Shown here piece after piece: positions 1 through 12,900 of a stretch of DNA of 64,000 bases (positions are counted from its first letter, which is position 1; each line of letters begins with the position of its first letter). The position numbers and the translations under genes were made by a program. The notes under the pieces were generated by a model. That model searched no databases. It was not told where the DNA came from and saw nothing but the letters and a program-made list of their open reading frames with translations. The DNA comes from Mytilus galloprovincialis (taxonomy: Eukaryota > Mollusca > Bivalvia > Mytilida > Mytilidae): positions 64,395,865-64,459,864 of the forward strand of contig NC_134843.1 of assembly GCF_965363235.1 (NCBI RefSeq), in the 5' to 3' direction.

Positions 1-485
1 TATTACAGAATTGTTTTGGACAATGAAATATGTTTAAACTATATTTATAGAAGGTATAGAAGCTATTGAAACATAAAGCGTGTGATGAAAAAATATATAG
101 TACTATCATTCAATAAAGAACAATTTTGATATGTTTTGAAAAAATAATATGTTTATTTCATCCCATTAAGGCGTTTGCTATTTGTAACATATATATACAT
201 GTAGAAATTGAGTCACTATTTTTTAGGTTATTTTTTCTTCTTTGTTTTGTAAACGCAATATGGTATCATTCCTGTAATGACATTTACTTCATGAAGATTT
301 ATGCTAGCTAAAAATGTGCTTGATCAGCAACTGGGCGTGTGTTAATAATCCAATTATTATCAAATTACTTTTTGTGAAACAGCGTCGAGTATAAAAGCTA
401 ATAATTTAGTTATTGTTAAATCTTTTCTTGCAACTCATGAATTAGAGTGTTGCAAGCGTGATTGCGCAATTTCAACACAAAAGAT
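1..485. other. upstream flank of the first gene
   Basis: No exon is supported here. The start of the window (about 41-75) shares a motif (TTTATAGAAGGTATAGAAGC) with the stretch just after the AT microsatellite at 3898-3930, suggesting a shared repeat. The last 100 bases hold the TATA candidate and presumed 5' UTR. Confidence 0.4.
390..397 (+). promoter_or_regulatory. candidate TATA box
   Basis: TATAAAAG lies 89 bases before the proposed start codon at 486. A start of transcription about 30 bases downstream would leave a short 5' UTR of about 65 bases, which contains the in-frame TGA at 459-461. AT-rich background makes chance matches common, though the GTCGAG context just before the box is less AT-rich than its surroundings. 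Confidence 0.35.
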
Positions 486-579
486 ATGCCGACGTATAAA
501 CATTGGACGATTCAACTTATTAATGAAATTGAACTTCATCTGTTTTTAGATTCAAAAGATGCTGGGCAGTACTTTGCAG
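486..579 (+). CDS. exon 1 (residues 1-31) of the ParB-like gene
   Basis: ATG at 486 is the first after an in-frame TGA at 459-461, with G at -3. The frame stays open for 31 codons plus one base to a strong donor (GCAG|GTACGT). The peptide begins MPTYKHWTIQ and ends DAGQYFA; it is not recognised. It exits in phase 1, which fits the exon at 7898 directly, giving a split Asp codon. Confidence 0.6.
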
Positions 580-3500
580 GTACGTTTTGTATGGTAAACT
601 AAGTATGTTCAGTTGTAAACTTTTAATTTTGTTTTTGGAGCAACGAAAATAATTTCGAAAGATTTTTTAAACAAAAAGAAAACTATTCAGCATTTTAAAT
701 ACACAGTATTACGAAGATGTTGTTCTAAAAGTAAACGTTAACATGATTTTTTTTACAAATCACATGCTATTTGGGAATGGACCCACTTTTTCCGTAAAAT
801 AAAAATATTTATTCCATATCGGTATCATTTTAGAAGGTTTCTCTATTTGATTTTTAAATTAATAACATTTTTTCACCGAGGTATAGAGCCGATCACAGCA
901 TTTATCGTCAGAGTGATTTTACATGTAATGTTTTAGTAAAATGATTGATGTACATTTTTTTTTGTTTTTTTTTTAAATATTTGTCATAACAAATATTGTT
1001 TTCTCTCGGAATATGGGTTTAGTCACGTTTCTCCAACATTTGATAGTTAGACTAAAACAACATTAGGGATTAGGGGGTCCTCATAAGGACTGGCATCGTG
1101 ATAATCACCTGTAATTCACCTATATCAGGTCTTAACTAAAATATTGTAAAATTGGATATTGTTAAAAAATATTTATATTAAAACATTAACAAACCATATG
1201 GAGAGTTGTCTCATTGGCACTCACACCACATCTTCCTATATCCATATGTTTTTGGTCGAGTATAACTAGAAACGGTTACGTAATTATTTTCATCCGCCGT
1301 ATTTGATTTACAAAATTAAAAAGGTTAGTGGCGACAAAAAAATCCTTAAATAAACAAGGGAAATTCTAATCAAACTGAAAATTTCATAAAACATTATGAA
1401 GAAATAATCTCGAAATTTTTTTTTTTAAAAGATTTTTTTTTATTAAAAGTAACATGAAAAATCGAAATGTTCACTGACTGTACCTCATTTTAGTAATTTA
1501 TTCTATTACTTGATATATTTTTGTATTTGTGTTAGACCCTGTTCACACTAGCATTTTTTTTTATCGATCTAACTTGAATCGATCTAAATAAAACCAGTTA
1601 GCGTTCACATTATCTTTAATCATATCGATCTCTATCGGTCTAATATGAACCACTGCGTTCACACTACAATTAAAAACGCAATCGATCTAACCTTTTTGCC
1701 CGTAAAACTGTAAACACTGTGTATAAATAGAACTGATTTATCAAATTCATGTGCTGATACACTGATACACACACTTGGGGGGGGGGGGGGGGGGGGGGGA
1801 ATGGATATAGTTATTGTTTCTCTTGAATCACAATTTAAAATTTTGATACTGGTGTTATTGTAGTTTTCTTTAATTTTGAAAAAAATAACTGTAGCAACGA
1901 AGCTACAACACGACGCCGGAAATACTGCGGTTCCTTCAAAGAAAAAAAATCAACATAAGAAAAGAAGACACAGATTTCGCAAATCTATGCTATGACGAAG
2001 ACAACATGTTTACAGTTTGTTTTAAAGGTCTTTTAACAGAGAAATATGGGTTAAACAACGAACCTCTGAGATAGTTTTGCCGCTATACATGCGCAAACGT
2101 TATTTTCGATTCAATCGTACTAGTTTAAACCGATCTCTGCGTTCACATCTAAAGTAAGATCGGTTTACTTTAGATCGATTCAAACTAAACTACCTCTTTT
2201 GGTGTTTTAGTTTAGACCGATTGAAGATCGATTCAATGCGTTCACATTAGCTCTTACACCGATCTAAAGTGAACCGATCTAGTTTAAATCGATAAAAATG
2301 TCCTAGTGTGAACGGGGTCTTACATGAAGATGTTAAAATCTAAACCGATGCAAAACAGCCAAGTTTTATTTATGTAAAAAGTCACAAAAGCGATTGTCTT
2401 CTAGTGCGAAGAACCGTATATCTACCTAGACGTTCTGTCTGTATATCACTAGAGCCGAAGCCAGTTTTCGTGGTATACTGTCTTAGTAGATGAATAGTCA
2501 GTCGTATATCTATCCACTTTTTCCACGAAAACGGAGCTGATACAAAGTGGGTACATCACATCGCGTCGTGATCTATATAGTGTTTAACTGTGGGAACTGG
2601 CTTGGTGAATATTGTGCACTACTAGTATTTTCGATTTGTTACTTAAGTTTTGGATAATTAATGCAAGTTGACTAAGAATTTTGAATAAACTGTATCGGTG
2701 ATAATAAACTGCGTTTTGTACTTTTATATAAGATTAATGACTCAAGATATATAAATTCTTAATAGCTCTCAAAATATAAAATGTTAATTTTTATTCAAGA
2801 TCGCAACATTGTAATCTATAATACATTATTATGAAAAATAGAGAACAAAAAAGTACGGAAACGGATACTGGATGTGTAGTGATTGATAATTTAGTCTTAG
2901 ATTATTTGTTGCTTGTTTATGTATGTTTTTGTATAGTTCTTTTATCGTTCTGTTGCACCAATGTCTCAAGATAAATATGTGGTTGAATTTTGAAAACTAA
3001 TATAAACTTCGGCCGTTGGTCTCAGTGAACATCAGTTTTTCAAAAGTCAATAAAACAACATATTTACCACACCAAAATACAGTAAATGTACATATCTACT
3101 GTTATTATAATATCGTATTCACAAAAACAAGAGCACTTACAATAAGTGAAAATAAGATGAAATTATATATTTTGGAATTTGTTATGAAAAAAAAAAATAG
3201 AGAAGGGTCTTTCCTCCTAGAGCATGTTAAACAATGTGCAAATGGCAAAAAAAAATAAAAAATGACGGTCTCCCTTTTGAGAGGCGTCTAGTTAAATGTA
3301 AATACATGTTAATTCTTCAAAATCGAAATTGTTTTGTTGTTTTGCACGTAGTGAATGTGCATCTGTGATCATCTGTGGAGCGAACTCCATTTTCATACCA
3401 ACCGTAATCTTGATAAACAGTGATTATAAAATATTTACCAGAAAAGCTGAAAACAAACGTCATAAACAGTTACTATAGTCAGAAACATATAACATATGTC

Positions 3501-3849
3501 TCTGCTATAGTCAATAAGATCGAACTTCACTGATATTTAAAGTGGGGTGAGTTTGCATGTTTAAGATCGTTTAAGTTCATCGTGTATTTTTCATAGGTGG
3601 GATGAAATCGCAGACCTTTATTCAGCGGTATTTCAATCCTTTTCATAAGTTTTGTTAGACTAATTTTCAATGGGATTTTACCCTTTTACATAAGTTTGTG
3701 AGAATTCGTAAACAAGAGTGCAGCCACTGTGAGTGCAGCGATGTTTTAGAAAGGTGCCTTTTAGAAAGTGGGCGAGTTAGTGAAAAGGGCGAATCGGTGT
3801 GGGGCGAGTCATCATAGATTCTTTAACAACTTAAATTCCCCTATATAGA

Positions 3850-3905
<56 letters not shown>

Positions 3906-6900
3906 GAAGGTATATAGAAGCTATCCAAACGATAGCTGTAGTCAAGGACATGTCATAAAATATGTTATATTTATTAATAAGGAAAACGTATGATCATATC
4001 AACAACAAAATGTTCAATACAAAAAGGATCAAAAAGTTGGTTTCTCTCCCCCGAACTATTATAGTGTTCTATAACTACAGAGATCTACAGACACTCGTTG
4101 CTCGGTGAAATCTAAATGTATTTCCTCTTCAAAAGACGACCTGTCACTGTCTTAAGTACTATATTTGTGCTAATTTATGTTTTAAATATGTTAGCACAAG
4201 CTTGTACTCTGAATGTTACTCCGGTCAATCTTCCGTTTTTTTGCTCCTGAGTCCTGGTCGGGTTGTCTCCTTGACACATTCCCCGTTGGTAATCTTTGGA
4301 CTACTATTCTCTATTTCTGAAGATTATTTAAATGAATTGCCGTTTACTATGTAGAAGGCAGAACAGAGACTCTCCAGGGGCGGATCCAGCTATTTAAAAA
4401 AAGGGGGTTTCAACCACATGTTTCAACATGTTCAAATTCATTGATCGTCAAAAAAAAAGGGGGTTCCAACCCCCAGAACCCCCCTCCCCTGGATCCACCA
4501 CTGGAGACATATTGCAGTTAAGTACAATTTCACTGTATTGCACTGTATTGCACTTACATATAATGTCTTAATTGTTTTTAAATGATGTCAAGTCAAGAAG
4601 ACAAGAGTGAAATACTTACAATGACTTAATAAATACTCCTGAGTACAGTTTTAAGAGGGTGGTAAAGGGGGGTGCTTGCATGAAGAAAACGTGAAATAAG
4701 ACATAATTTCACGTTGAACGTGAAATAATTTCTGTAATGAACGTTGCACGAAAAATAAATACTTTTATTTCAACCTTTTGTGACTGAGTCACTGTCTTCT
4801 TGTATATATTAACTCTTTGTTTTACTTGATATTCCCGATTTAGTATACACATTTATGATATAATTGTTTTACGGCTTTTAAAAAAGTATTTCTTGACGAT
4901 CCCTGCCAAGTCTTTGAATTTTATTTGAAAAATACTGAGCACGCAAAATAAGACTTTGAAAATCACGAAGCACGTAAAATTAAATAAGCAGAACACGTTG
5001 AACGAGGCACCCGTCATGCACGACTGAACGTCAAATAAAAAAGTAAAAACATGTTGAACGTGAAATAAAAAACGGCGATCACGTTGCACGAAAATAACCC
5101 TTTACCACCCCCTCTTTTAAGATTCCTGTCATCTGTGTATTGTAAATTTTCTATAACTTTCAGAATTAAAACTTTGAATTGAGAAACAGAATGTGATAAG
5201 GCCAAAAATAAAATATTGTTTGTTTCCCCTCACACGACCGACCCGGTAAAATCACCGCGACCCGAAAAATTTTATTGGCCATTCTTGTCCACTATTTTTT
5301 TTTGCTATGTTGGTTTTTGGTGATACCTTTATGATGCTGTAGTCAACGAGCGTTTTAAATCAAGGCATTTTTGCAAGGATTAGCTTCTACATGATTCGGA
5401 ATCAAGGAAACAAAGCCACACGATTTGTGGGCAAGGGTGATCTTTTTTGAAAATCAAAAAAAACCTGAAGCATCTTTCAACCCGCTGAGTGCATCTTGAT
5501 TTGTTTTGTATCTAACCCCTGTTCCTGAATCGTGCTTTAAAATCTATCTACTGACTTTGTCTTTGAACAGGTTGGGCACAAGTTAGGAAATGTGGGATAC
5601 ATGTATTCCCTGCTTTCAGGGAACATCCCTGTTTTCTGGTGTAAAAAAAACAGTTTAAATGGGATTTCCTTTTTCAATTTATGGCATGAACATTACAAAA
5701 GGGCACGTTTTAACATTATAACTGCATCCGTAGATTTCGTAAATACTTATTAAAAGTATTTTAGGAAAAACAAAACATTAATATAAAGTGAAGCCGTGTT
5801 TCTTCTAGAACTCGAAAAAAACATACAAATCTTTGTTTAAGAATCAATTGACCAAGCTGCATGATCCAGGTGTAACTGAACATAACCAGTCTTCACGACG
5901 AGTGGCAGCCCAGGCAGCCCAGGCTGGTAAAATTACTCTCGGGCCTGTAAAAATCAGACTTACAGCTGCGGGCCTGTAGATTTAGCAGTTCAGCGTGAAG
6001 ACTGCATGCATAACTAAATTAATATGTTCACTGCTATTGAAAATTTTTATTCATTGAATTTTAGTGATAAACATACATGTATCTTTTTGTCATCTCATAA
6101 TTGATGATCAAGGTATGCATTGGTAAACAAAGGAATTGTTTTGTTGTGAGTTATGCATCAAATTTGACTTGAACTAAACTTGATTTTTTAACTAAAAACA
6201 CACTTGCTATCATTAAGCATTGTTATCACAAGTAGAATATGCGCTTTTGTAGATTTCATTACATTAAATGAATAGGAAAAAAGGAGGTCCCTGTATACTG
6301 TTTTGTTTTATCACCAGAAAACTGGGGTGTACACTGAATTAGAATACAGGGAATACCCCACTTTTCTTGACTTGGGTCTTACCTGTTGAATTTTATATAA
6401 ATTCAATATAGAAAATCATATCAAGGAATAAAATAAAATAATTTGCCTACCTACCTACCCATACCCTAACAACCTCAGTCGGGTGAGGGGAAACAAAGAT
6501 ATTTTTAATGTTGGCCTAAATTTAATTCATTATCAGTGATTATAGGAATGGAACCAATCCATTTCAATTTATTGTATGAAATCTACAAAAGTGCTCCTAC
6601 ATGTACGTAAGGTGGCACGTAGTATTTCCTGGCCCATAAGGGATAATGATAGCTTTTTTTAGAACTTTCACCATTTTGGTGCATTTTAATATCTATTGAC
6701 ATGAGCTCCTTTTTGATTTTTATAAATTTTAGATTTTACATGTCCCAGTTACGGGGTTTTATTCATAAAAAAGGGGGATTTTGAAGTTTTCAAACAATAA
6801 CTCAAAAATGCTTTCATGAAACTTTGGTGAATTGTTTATATCTATTGATGTAAGTTCCCGTTAGAATTTAAAAATTTTAGATGTTACATTTCTGAGTAAT

Positions 6901-9900
6901 GGGGTTTTACTCATCTAAAAAGGGTGATTTTCCAGTTTACAGACAATAACTCAAAAATGCTTTCAGCAATTCTCATGAAACTTTGGTAAATGGTTTATAT
7001 CTATTGTTTTTTCATCAATTTCAAATATGACACTGAGAAGTAATTGAACTTCATTCTTTGAAAAAGTGACGCGCGTATCATGCGCTCATGATGCAGCTGT
7101 TTATCATACATGTTAGCATGGTGAGTTTTTATTTTTCTGAGTTATGGGGTTTTATAGGGGGAAATTTACAAAAGCGCAAGTTATAACTGTATCAGCAGTA
7201 TCTTTAAAGGAGCTAGATTTTTAAGTTTTCACATAAAATTCAGTAGCCTTTTCTTAAAAAAAAACCAAAATTTAAAAAATCTGATTTTTTATTCCGTTAA
7301 ACAAGTTATTTTTAGAAGAGAATTGCTGAAATACATTTTAAGCATGTCTTCACCATGCATGTAAAAATTGTTATATTAACAAAACAAATAGGCCACTTAA
7401 TGAAAATACATCTAACGAAAACAGAATGGCCAGATACTTGTATATCCCAACAACATAAAATCACTTGGTACATATCTGAGAGTACTCACATTCTAACTGA
7501 CAGCTAGTTCAAAGCCACAAACAACTAATTAAAAAAGTCTAAGACTAAATTATCCATCAGTACACATCCAACATTCAATGGATTTAGTGTAAAGAGGTAA
7601 TAAACAGTGACAAAGAAAAACATGACCTTGTGCAATGCCAAAATACAGGTATGAACAGATTGTAGATCTATGAATGTATATATGTATACAACAATAATAT
7701 TTAGTCTTCTTTTAATTTACTGATAACAAAATCAATATTAATACCAATAAAACATTATTCAATGATCTAATCATTGTGTTGAATTGATAACCTTTTATAT
7801 ACTATAACAGTGTTAAAAGTTTTTTTTTAAAGAATAATGTTTTCTAATCATGTCAATAAAAATAATGTTATTTTGATTTATAACACATTAATTTCAGATC
7901 AGTCTCTTACTAATTTACAAACACATGTACAGCATATAACATGTATATCAGAATGTACAGACGATATAAAGAAAATACAGGTACATTTTATATTGACAAT
8001 TTTGATTTTAAAGAAAACCACTCACTTACTAATTTCGTTGTCATCGTGAAATATGATCATGATGTACTGTTTTCTCCATTAAAATGTGCATGTCTTAATG
8101 CTTCTTAAATTTAGAAATAACTATTTAAGCACATCTGCTAGGCCAAGTTTTATTTTTTTTTATGAAAATCAGTCTTTGGTTTTTATTTTAAAGATTGAGC
8201 AAAAGTGTTAATTGCAGAACTGTACGGCAAAGTAAGGTTTATATACAATAAACAGTTGGATAATAAGATTAAAATTGAACCAGAAAGTTTGTGTGACAAA
8301 AGTTTTCATATTTGAAAAATGCACAGGGGCCATAACTTGTGAAACTACACACCTAATTGTGTATTGCTACCTCAGATCTACAGATATAAGTCAAATGACT
8401 GAAAATCACCCTAATATTAGAGTTTTTGCCTTTAATAGATGATTTTAAGCTAATTTCTTAGTTTGATTTACCAAAAATCTGTAATGGATAGGAACATATG
8501 ATGGAAATTTAAACATATATGCAAGTACCAATATTCTATAGATATGTAAAACTATGCTATCATTATTTTACTCATAGTTTAAGACTGTACAGTGACATAT
8601 AGCCTTTAATTTCTGTGTCATGTAGTCTCTTGTAGAAGTTTATTTCATTGGCAATCATACCACAACTTCTTATTTTTATTATATAGATGAAAGATAATAG
8701 AAACAACAGGTGAGCAAATTCAGGCTCTTGTGAGCCTGCTGTTATTTATTATCATGAGTAGGCATTTACAGTATACTGATTAAATTAGCCATTTACAATA
8801 TAATTTTAGGTGAATTTTGGGACATCAGTATTAAAGCTTAATAAAAAGAAATTCACAGGAACAACTTTGTTTGGTCTAATGATAAATGATACAAAGAAAC
8901 TGCTGAAGTTCTGGCTCGACACTGGAGAATTCTTAAAAGACAGGTTACTATAATTATTATTATTTTGATATATATAATCTCTTAAAATAAATAGTTGTGC
9001 GCACCATTCTTTGACAATGAAGAAGTTGACTCCTAATTTTTAGTCTTTTAACAAGAAACAAATTATAAGGGCTTCAACACCCTATAGTGATCAGACTGTC
9101 TGTGTATCCATCTGTGCTTCCAATTTTATGTTACAAATAATGTCTTGTCTGTAACACTGCAACTTCTAACCAGAACACAATTAAAGTTGCTATGCTGTTA
9201 GATTTAATAGATTACCATGTCCAGTTGTGACATCCAGTGTCAGAATTTTCAAAATAGCCATCATGCTCAAGTTGACTGCTTAAACAAACATGTAATTTCA
9301 ATACAAATCCTGTCTGCATGGTCTCACTCCCGTCTGATATTTTGTGCATTATTATTTTCGATATTATGTACCTCAATGTACATGTTGTAAGATGCAAAAT
9401 ATTATTTTTTTGTTTTCTTATTGTGCAAATCTCATATGATAAATTATATAATTCAAAATGGGATCTTCTGCAGTTACTGGCAGATGGCTAATGAATTTGA
9501 TGTTTGTTATAATATATTAAGATCTATTAAAACAGTATACATGCAGTGAGGTGAGAGATTTGCTTCGCTTTGCAGGCTTCACTATGAAATTGAGATGAAG
9601 AACAGTAATAAAATTGTGATTTTTTCCTGTACATGTACAGATTTTGTTGTCATTAATGTTTCCCCAATATCCTCTTTTTTCAACTATATATAGATTATAT
9701 ATATATGGCAGATTCCATATAAAAAATGGAAATGTCTGTCAAAATGAATAAATAAATAAAAATAATAAATACTGTTATTTGAAAGATAATCTGTGAATGT
9801 TTTGATGAATAATGATATTAGATAAAATTATAAAAATGTATATGATTTTTTCCGTTTAAAGTAGAAATGATTAAAACAAGTTGAAAAAATGCCAAAATTT

Positions 9901-12900
9901 TGACGGAATTAACTCCCTGGTCCCATTTTTTTACACAATGTTTATGTGTTGCAAGGCTTTATGTTGAAACTTGTATACTGCTAAAACTAGTGTAGTCTGG
10001 TTATTCAAACATTACTGTTCCCAAATCTGTTTCTTTTTTTTAGTCAAAACATCTGTGATATATATATTTTTTTCACTTTCAAATATCTTGCTTTATAGCT
10101 CAGTGTCTGTCAATAAATCTTATTTCAGGAACATCTCTGTAAAAACTTTCAAAATCATTGTTGGTTCCAATATATGCCAGTTAAAACTGTAAATCAGTTG
10201 TGCATAAGAAAAAACACATGTTGATTCTTTCATTTAACTTTATTCAAGCAATAGTTTAAACTTATATGTTTCCTACATAAGATCTGTCAAACTTGTTTTC
10301 TTTCGTCTGAAACATTTGAATGTGCTAACAGTTAAGAGTTATTTGACCTGTGGTGAAATCTTGTTAGATGCTAGGCTGCAGTATTTTCCAGGAAATTTAA
10401 AAAAGACTTTCAACTAGGATTTGATTTCCAATGTCAGTAAAGAAAAAAGTCAAATATAAATTGTCTGTCAAAATATCTTATGTATGAAAAATCTTATGTC
10501 AGAATCAAGTCTGTCAAAATTTTATGTCCGAAACTGAATTTGTCTGTCAAATCTTATGTCAGAAATAATAAAGTCTGTCAAATCTTATGTCAGAAATGAT
10601 AAAGTCTGTCAAATCTTATGTCAGAAACAATAACGTCTGTCAAATCTTATGTCAGAAACAATAAAGTCTGTCAAATCTTGTGTCAGAAACTCAATTTGTC
10701 TTTCAAATCTTATTTCAGAAAAAATAAAGCCGGTCAAATGTTATGTCAGAAACAATAAAGTCTGTCAAATTTAAGTCTTATGTCAGAAAAAATAAAGTCT
10801 GTCAAATCTTATGTCAGAAACAATAAAGTCTGTCAAGTCTTATGTCAGAAAAAATAAAGTCTGTCAAGTCTTATGTCAGAAAAAATAAAGTCTGTCAAAT
10901 CTTATAAATAAATGTCAGAAAAAATAAAGTCTGTCAAGTCTTATGTCAGAAAAAATAAAGTCTGTCAAATCTTATGTCAGAAATAATAAAGTCTGTCAAA
11001 TCTTATATCAGAAACATAATATTTAAGGCTTTGTTAGGGCCCCGCCTTTAGGCGGGTCGCCCTATAGTGATCAGTCTGTCTGTCCGTCCGTCTGTAACAC
11101 TTTAACTTTGTGTCCGTTCCATATCTAGAGAACCATTATGATTTCATACTTTATACTTTACATGTTTATTAACCACCACCAGAGGGCGTGTCATGATGTA
11201 TGTACAACTTCCTAGGTCAAAGGTCAAGGTAAAAAAACTTTGGTTTCAGTTAACAACCCTGTGTCCTGTGGTGAAGATCGTGTCCGCTTTATATCTTGAG
11301 AACCGTTATGATTTCAAAGTTTATACTTGACATCCATTTTAACCAACACCAGAGGGTGTGTCATGATGTATGTACAAAATCCTAGGTCAAAGGTCAAGGT
11401 CAAAAAAACTTTGGTTTCAGTTGATAACCCCGTGTCCTGTGGTGAAGATCGTGTTCCCTCCATATCTAGATAACCGTTATGATTTTATACTTAATACTTA
11501 ACATGTTTATTAACCAACACCAGAGGGTGTGTCATGATGTATGTACAACTTCCTAGGTCAAAGGTCAAGGTCAAAAACTTTGGTTTCAGTTGACAACCCT
11601 GTGTCCTGTGGTGAAGATCGTGTCCGCTCCATATCTAGATAACTGTTATGATTTCAAAGTTTATACTTGACATCCATTTTAACCACCACCAGAGGGCTTG
11701 TCATGATGTATGTACAACTTCCTAGGTCAAAGGTCAAGGTAAAAAAAACTTTGGTTTCAGTTGACAACCCCGTGTCCTGTGGTGAAGATTGTATCAGATT
11801 ATCCATACAACTTATTTACCCCACGTTATTGACAGTGGGGCCCACAGAGATGGCTCCCATCTCAATGGTATATAGTTTATTTAAAAAGGACGATGCTTAT
11901 AATTTTTTTTGGTCAAATTGTCTAAATATCTTTATTAGTAAAGCATGTATTCAAAAACAGAAGTTCATTGCTGATGACTTTTGCCTAGCATGCTTATGGG
12001 AGTTGTTTCTCTTTCTTATATGGAATCTGCCATATATTATTCGTCTAAATAACAGCCCAACAATGTTAGATCTGTAAATTAGTGGAAGCAAATTTTTGTT
12101 CTTCCCTGGCTGGGATTCCAACTCATGCTACTGAGATATCGTGGCACCACACTGCAGTGGTCTATGCCTGATGGTCTAGACCACTTGACCACCTAAGCTT
12201 GACAAAAATGAACCTTTTGGTGGAAGGGTGTTACCTTTCCTTGTCAGTTACATCTGGTAACCAAAAGCTTGATTTTTGCACTTAAAAGGCTGAAAATGCA
12301 TGACATATTTATATTCAATATGAATATTCACATTTTGTCTATTAAAACATCAAATTGTTCAAAAAATGTTCTCCATAGTTTCCTACTGGTTTCACTGTTT
12401 CACAGATATCCATGAATATAGATACTAGTTTTTGGTGTTTTTCAGCCTTATTTTTTTCCTATATATATCTGGGTGTGTTTTAGGGAAAGATATGTTCAAG
12501 AATCTTCTTCTAGTAGTGAGCAATCAGAAGGAGATGATGAGTATTACAATGAGCCGGTCCAGAACATTGATAACCTTTCAAATGAAGACAACCCCTTTGT
12601 TACACAACTGTCACAAATTTTACCAGAAAGAGCTATCAGTATAAAACATTTGGATGTTCAACATGCTGAAGACAATTTTTCCCAAGGATCAAAGGATGAA
12701 AGCTTAAATGATGAGTCCACAAGGTTGAACAGAAAACAGTTGATGAAAAGTATTAGTTTAAAAGCAATTGGGTTCAAATTCCTAGACATATTTACTTTAA
12801 AAGAACCACCAAAAAGGTTCAAAGTCAGAGAAGCTGATGAAAACTTTGTTGAAAAAATGGCGAATGTAATGGTTGAAAAAAATTCTGTAAGTGTTGATAA

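Larger units (their letters stand above)
580..7897. other. intron 1: transposon-rich, no coding exon recognised
   Basis: This 7.3-kb stretch holds a PIF/Harbinger-like non-autonomous element (1535-2319), an AT microsatellite (3851-3900), a small fold-back (4373-4505), a TTAA-flanked element (4655-5116), a 1.28-kb inverted-repeat element (about 5219-6499) and a local repeat (6660-7040). About 580-1530, 2330-3850 and 7050-7890 show nothing I can name beyond a short interspersed-repeat tail near 1196-1250. Confidence 0.5.
8944..12483. other. intron 3: minisatellite and satellite-like repeats
   Basis: Holds a CTATAGTGATCAG-type repeat (9060-9400), the 31-bp minisatellite (10455-11015), the 171-bp tandem repeat (11030-11790) and a SINE-like copy (12045-12260). 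About 9400-10440 is low-complexity AT-rich with no feature I can name. Confidence 0.5.

Noticed and set aside
1777..1799. telomere- or rDNA-like G-rich signal
   Set aside because: A simple homopolymer inside a transposon, without repeat structure of a telomere.
7570..7648. possible extra exon ending AATACAG|GTATGA before exon 2
   Set aside because: The acceptor is weak, and the frame that fits the exit phase needs entry in phase 0, while exon 1 leaves in phase 1.
11667..12077. 136-codon open frame over the 171-bp repeat
   Set aside because: Its first third is translated tandem repeat and the rest runs into a SINE; it is not conserved between repeat units.
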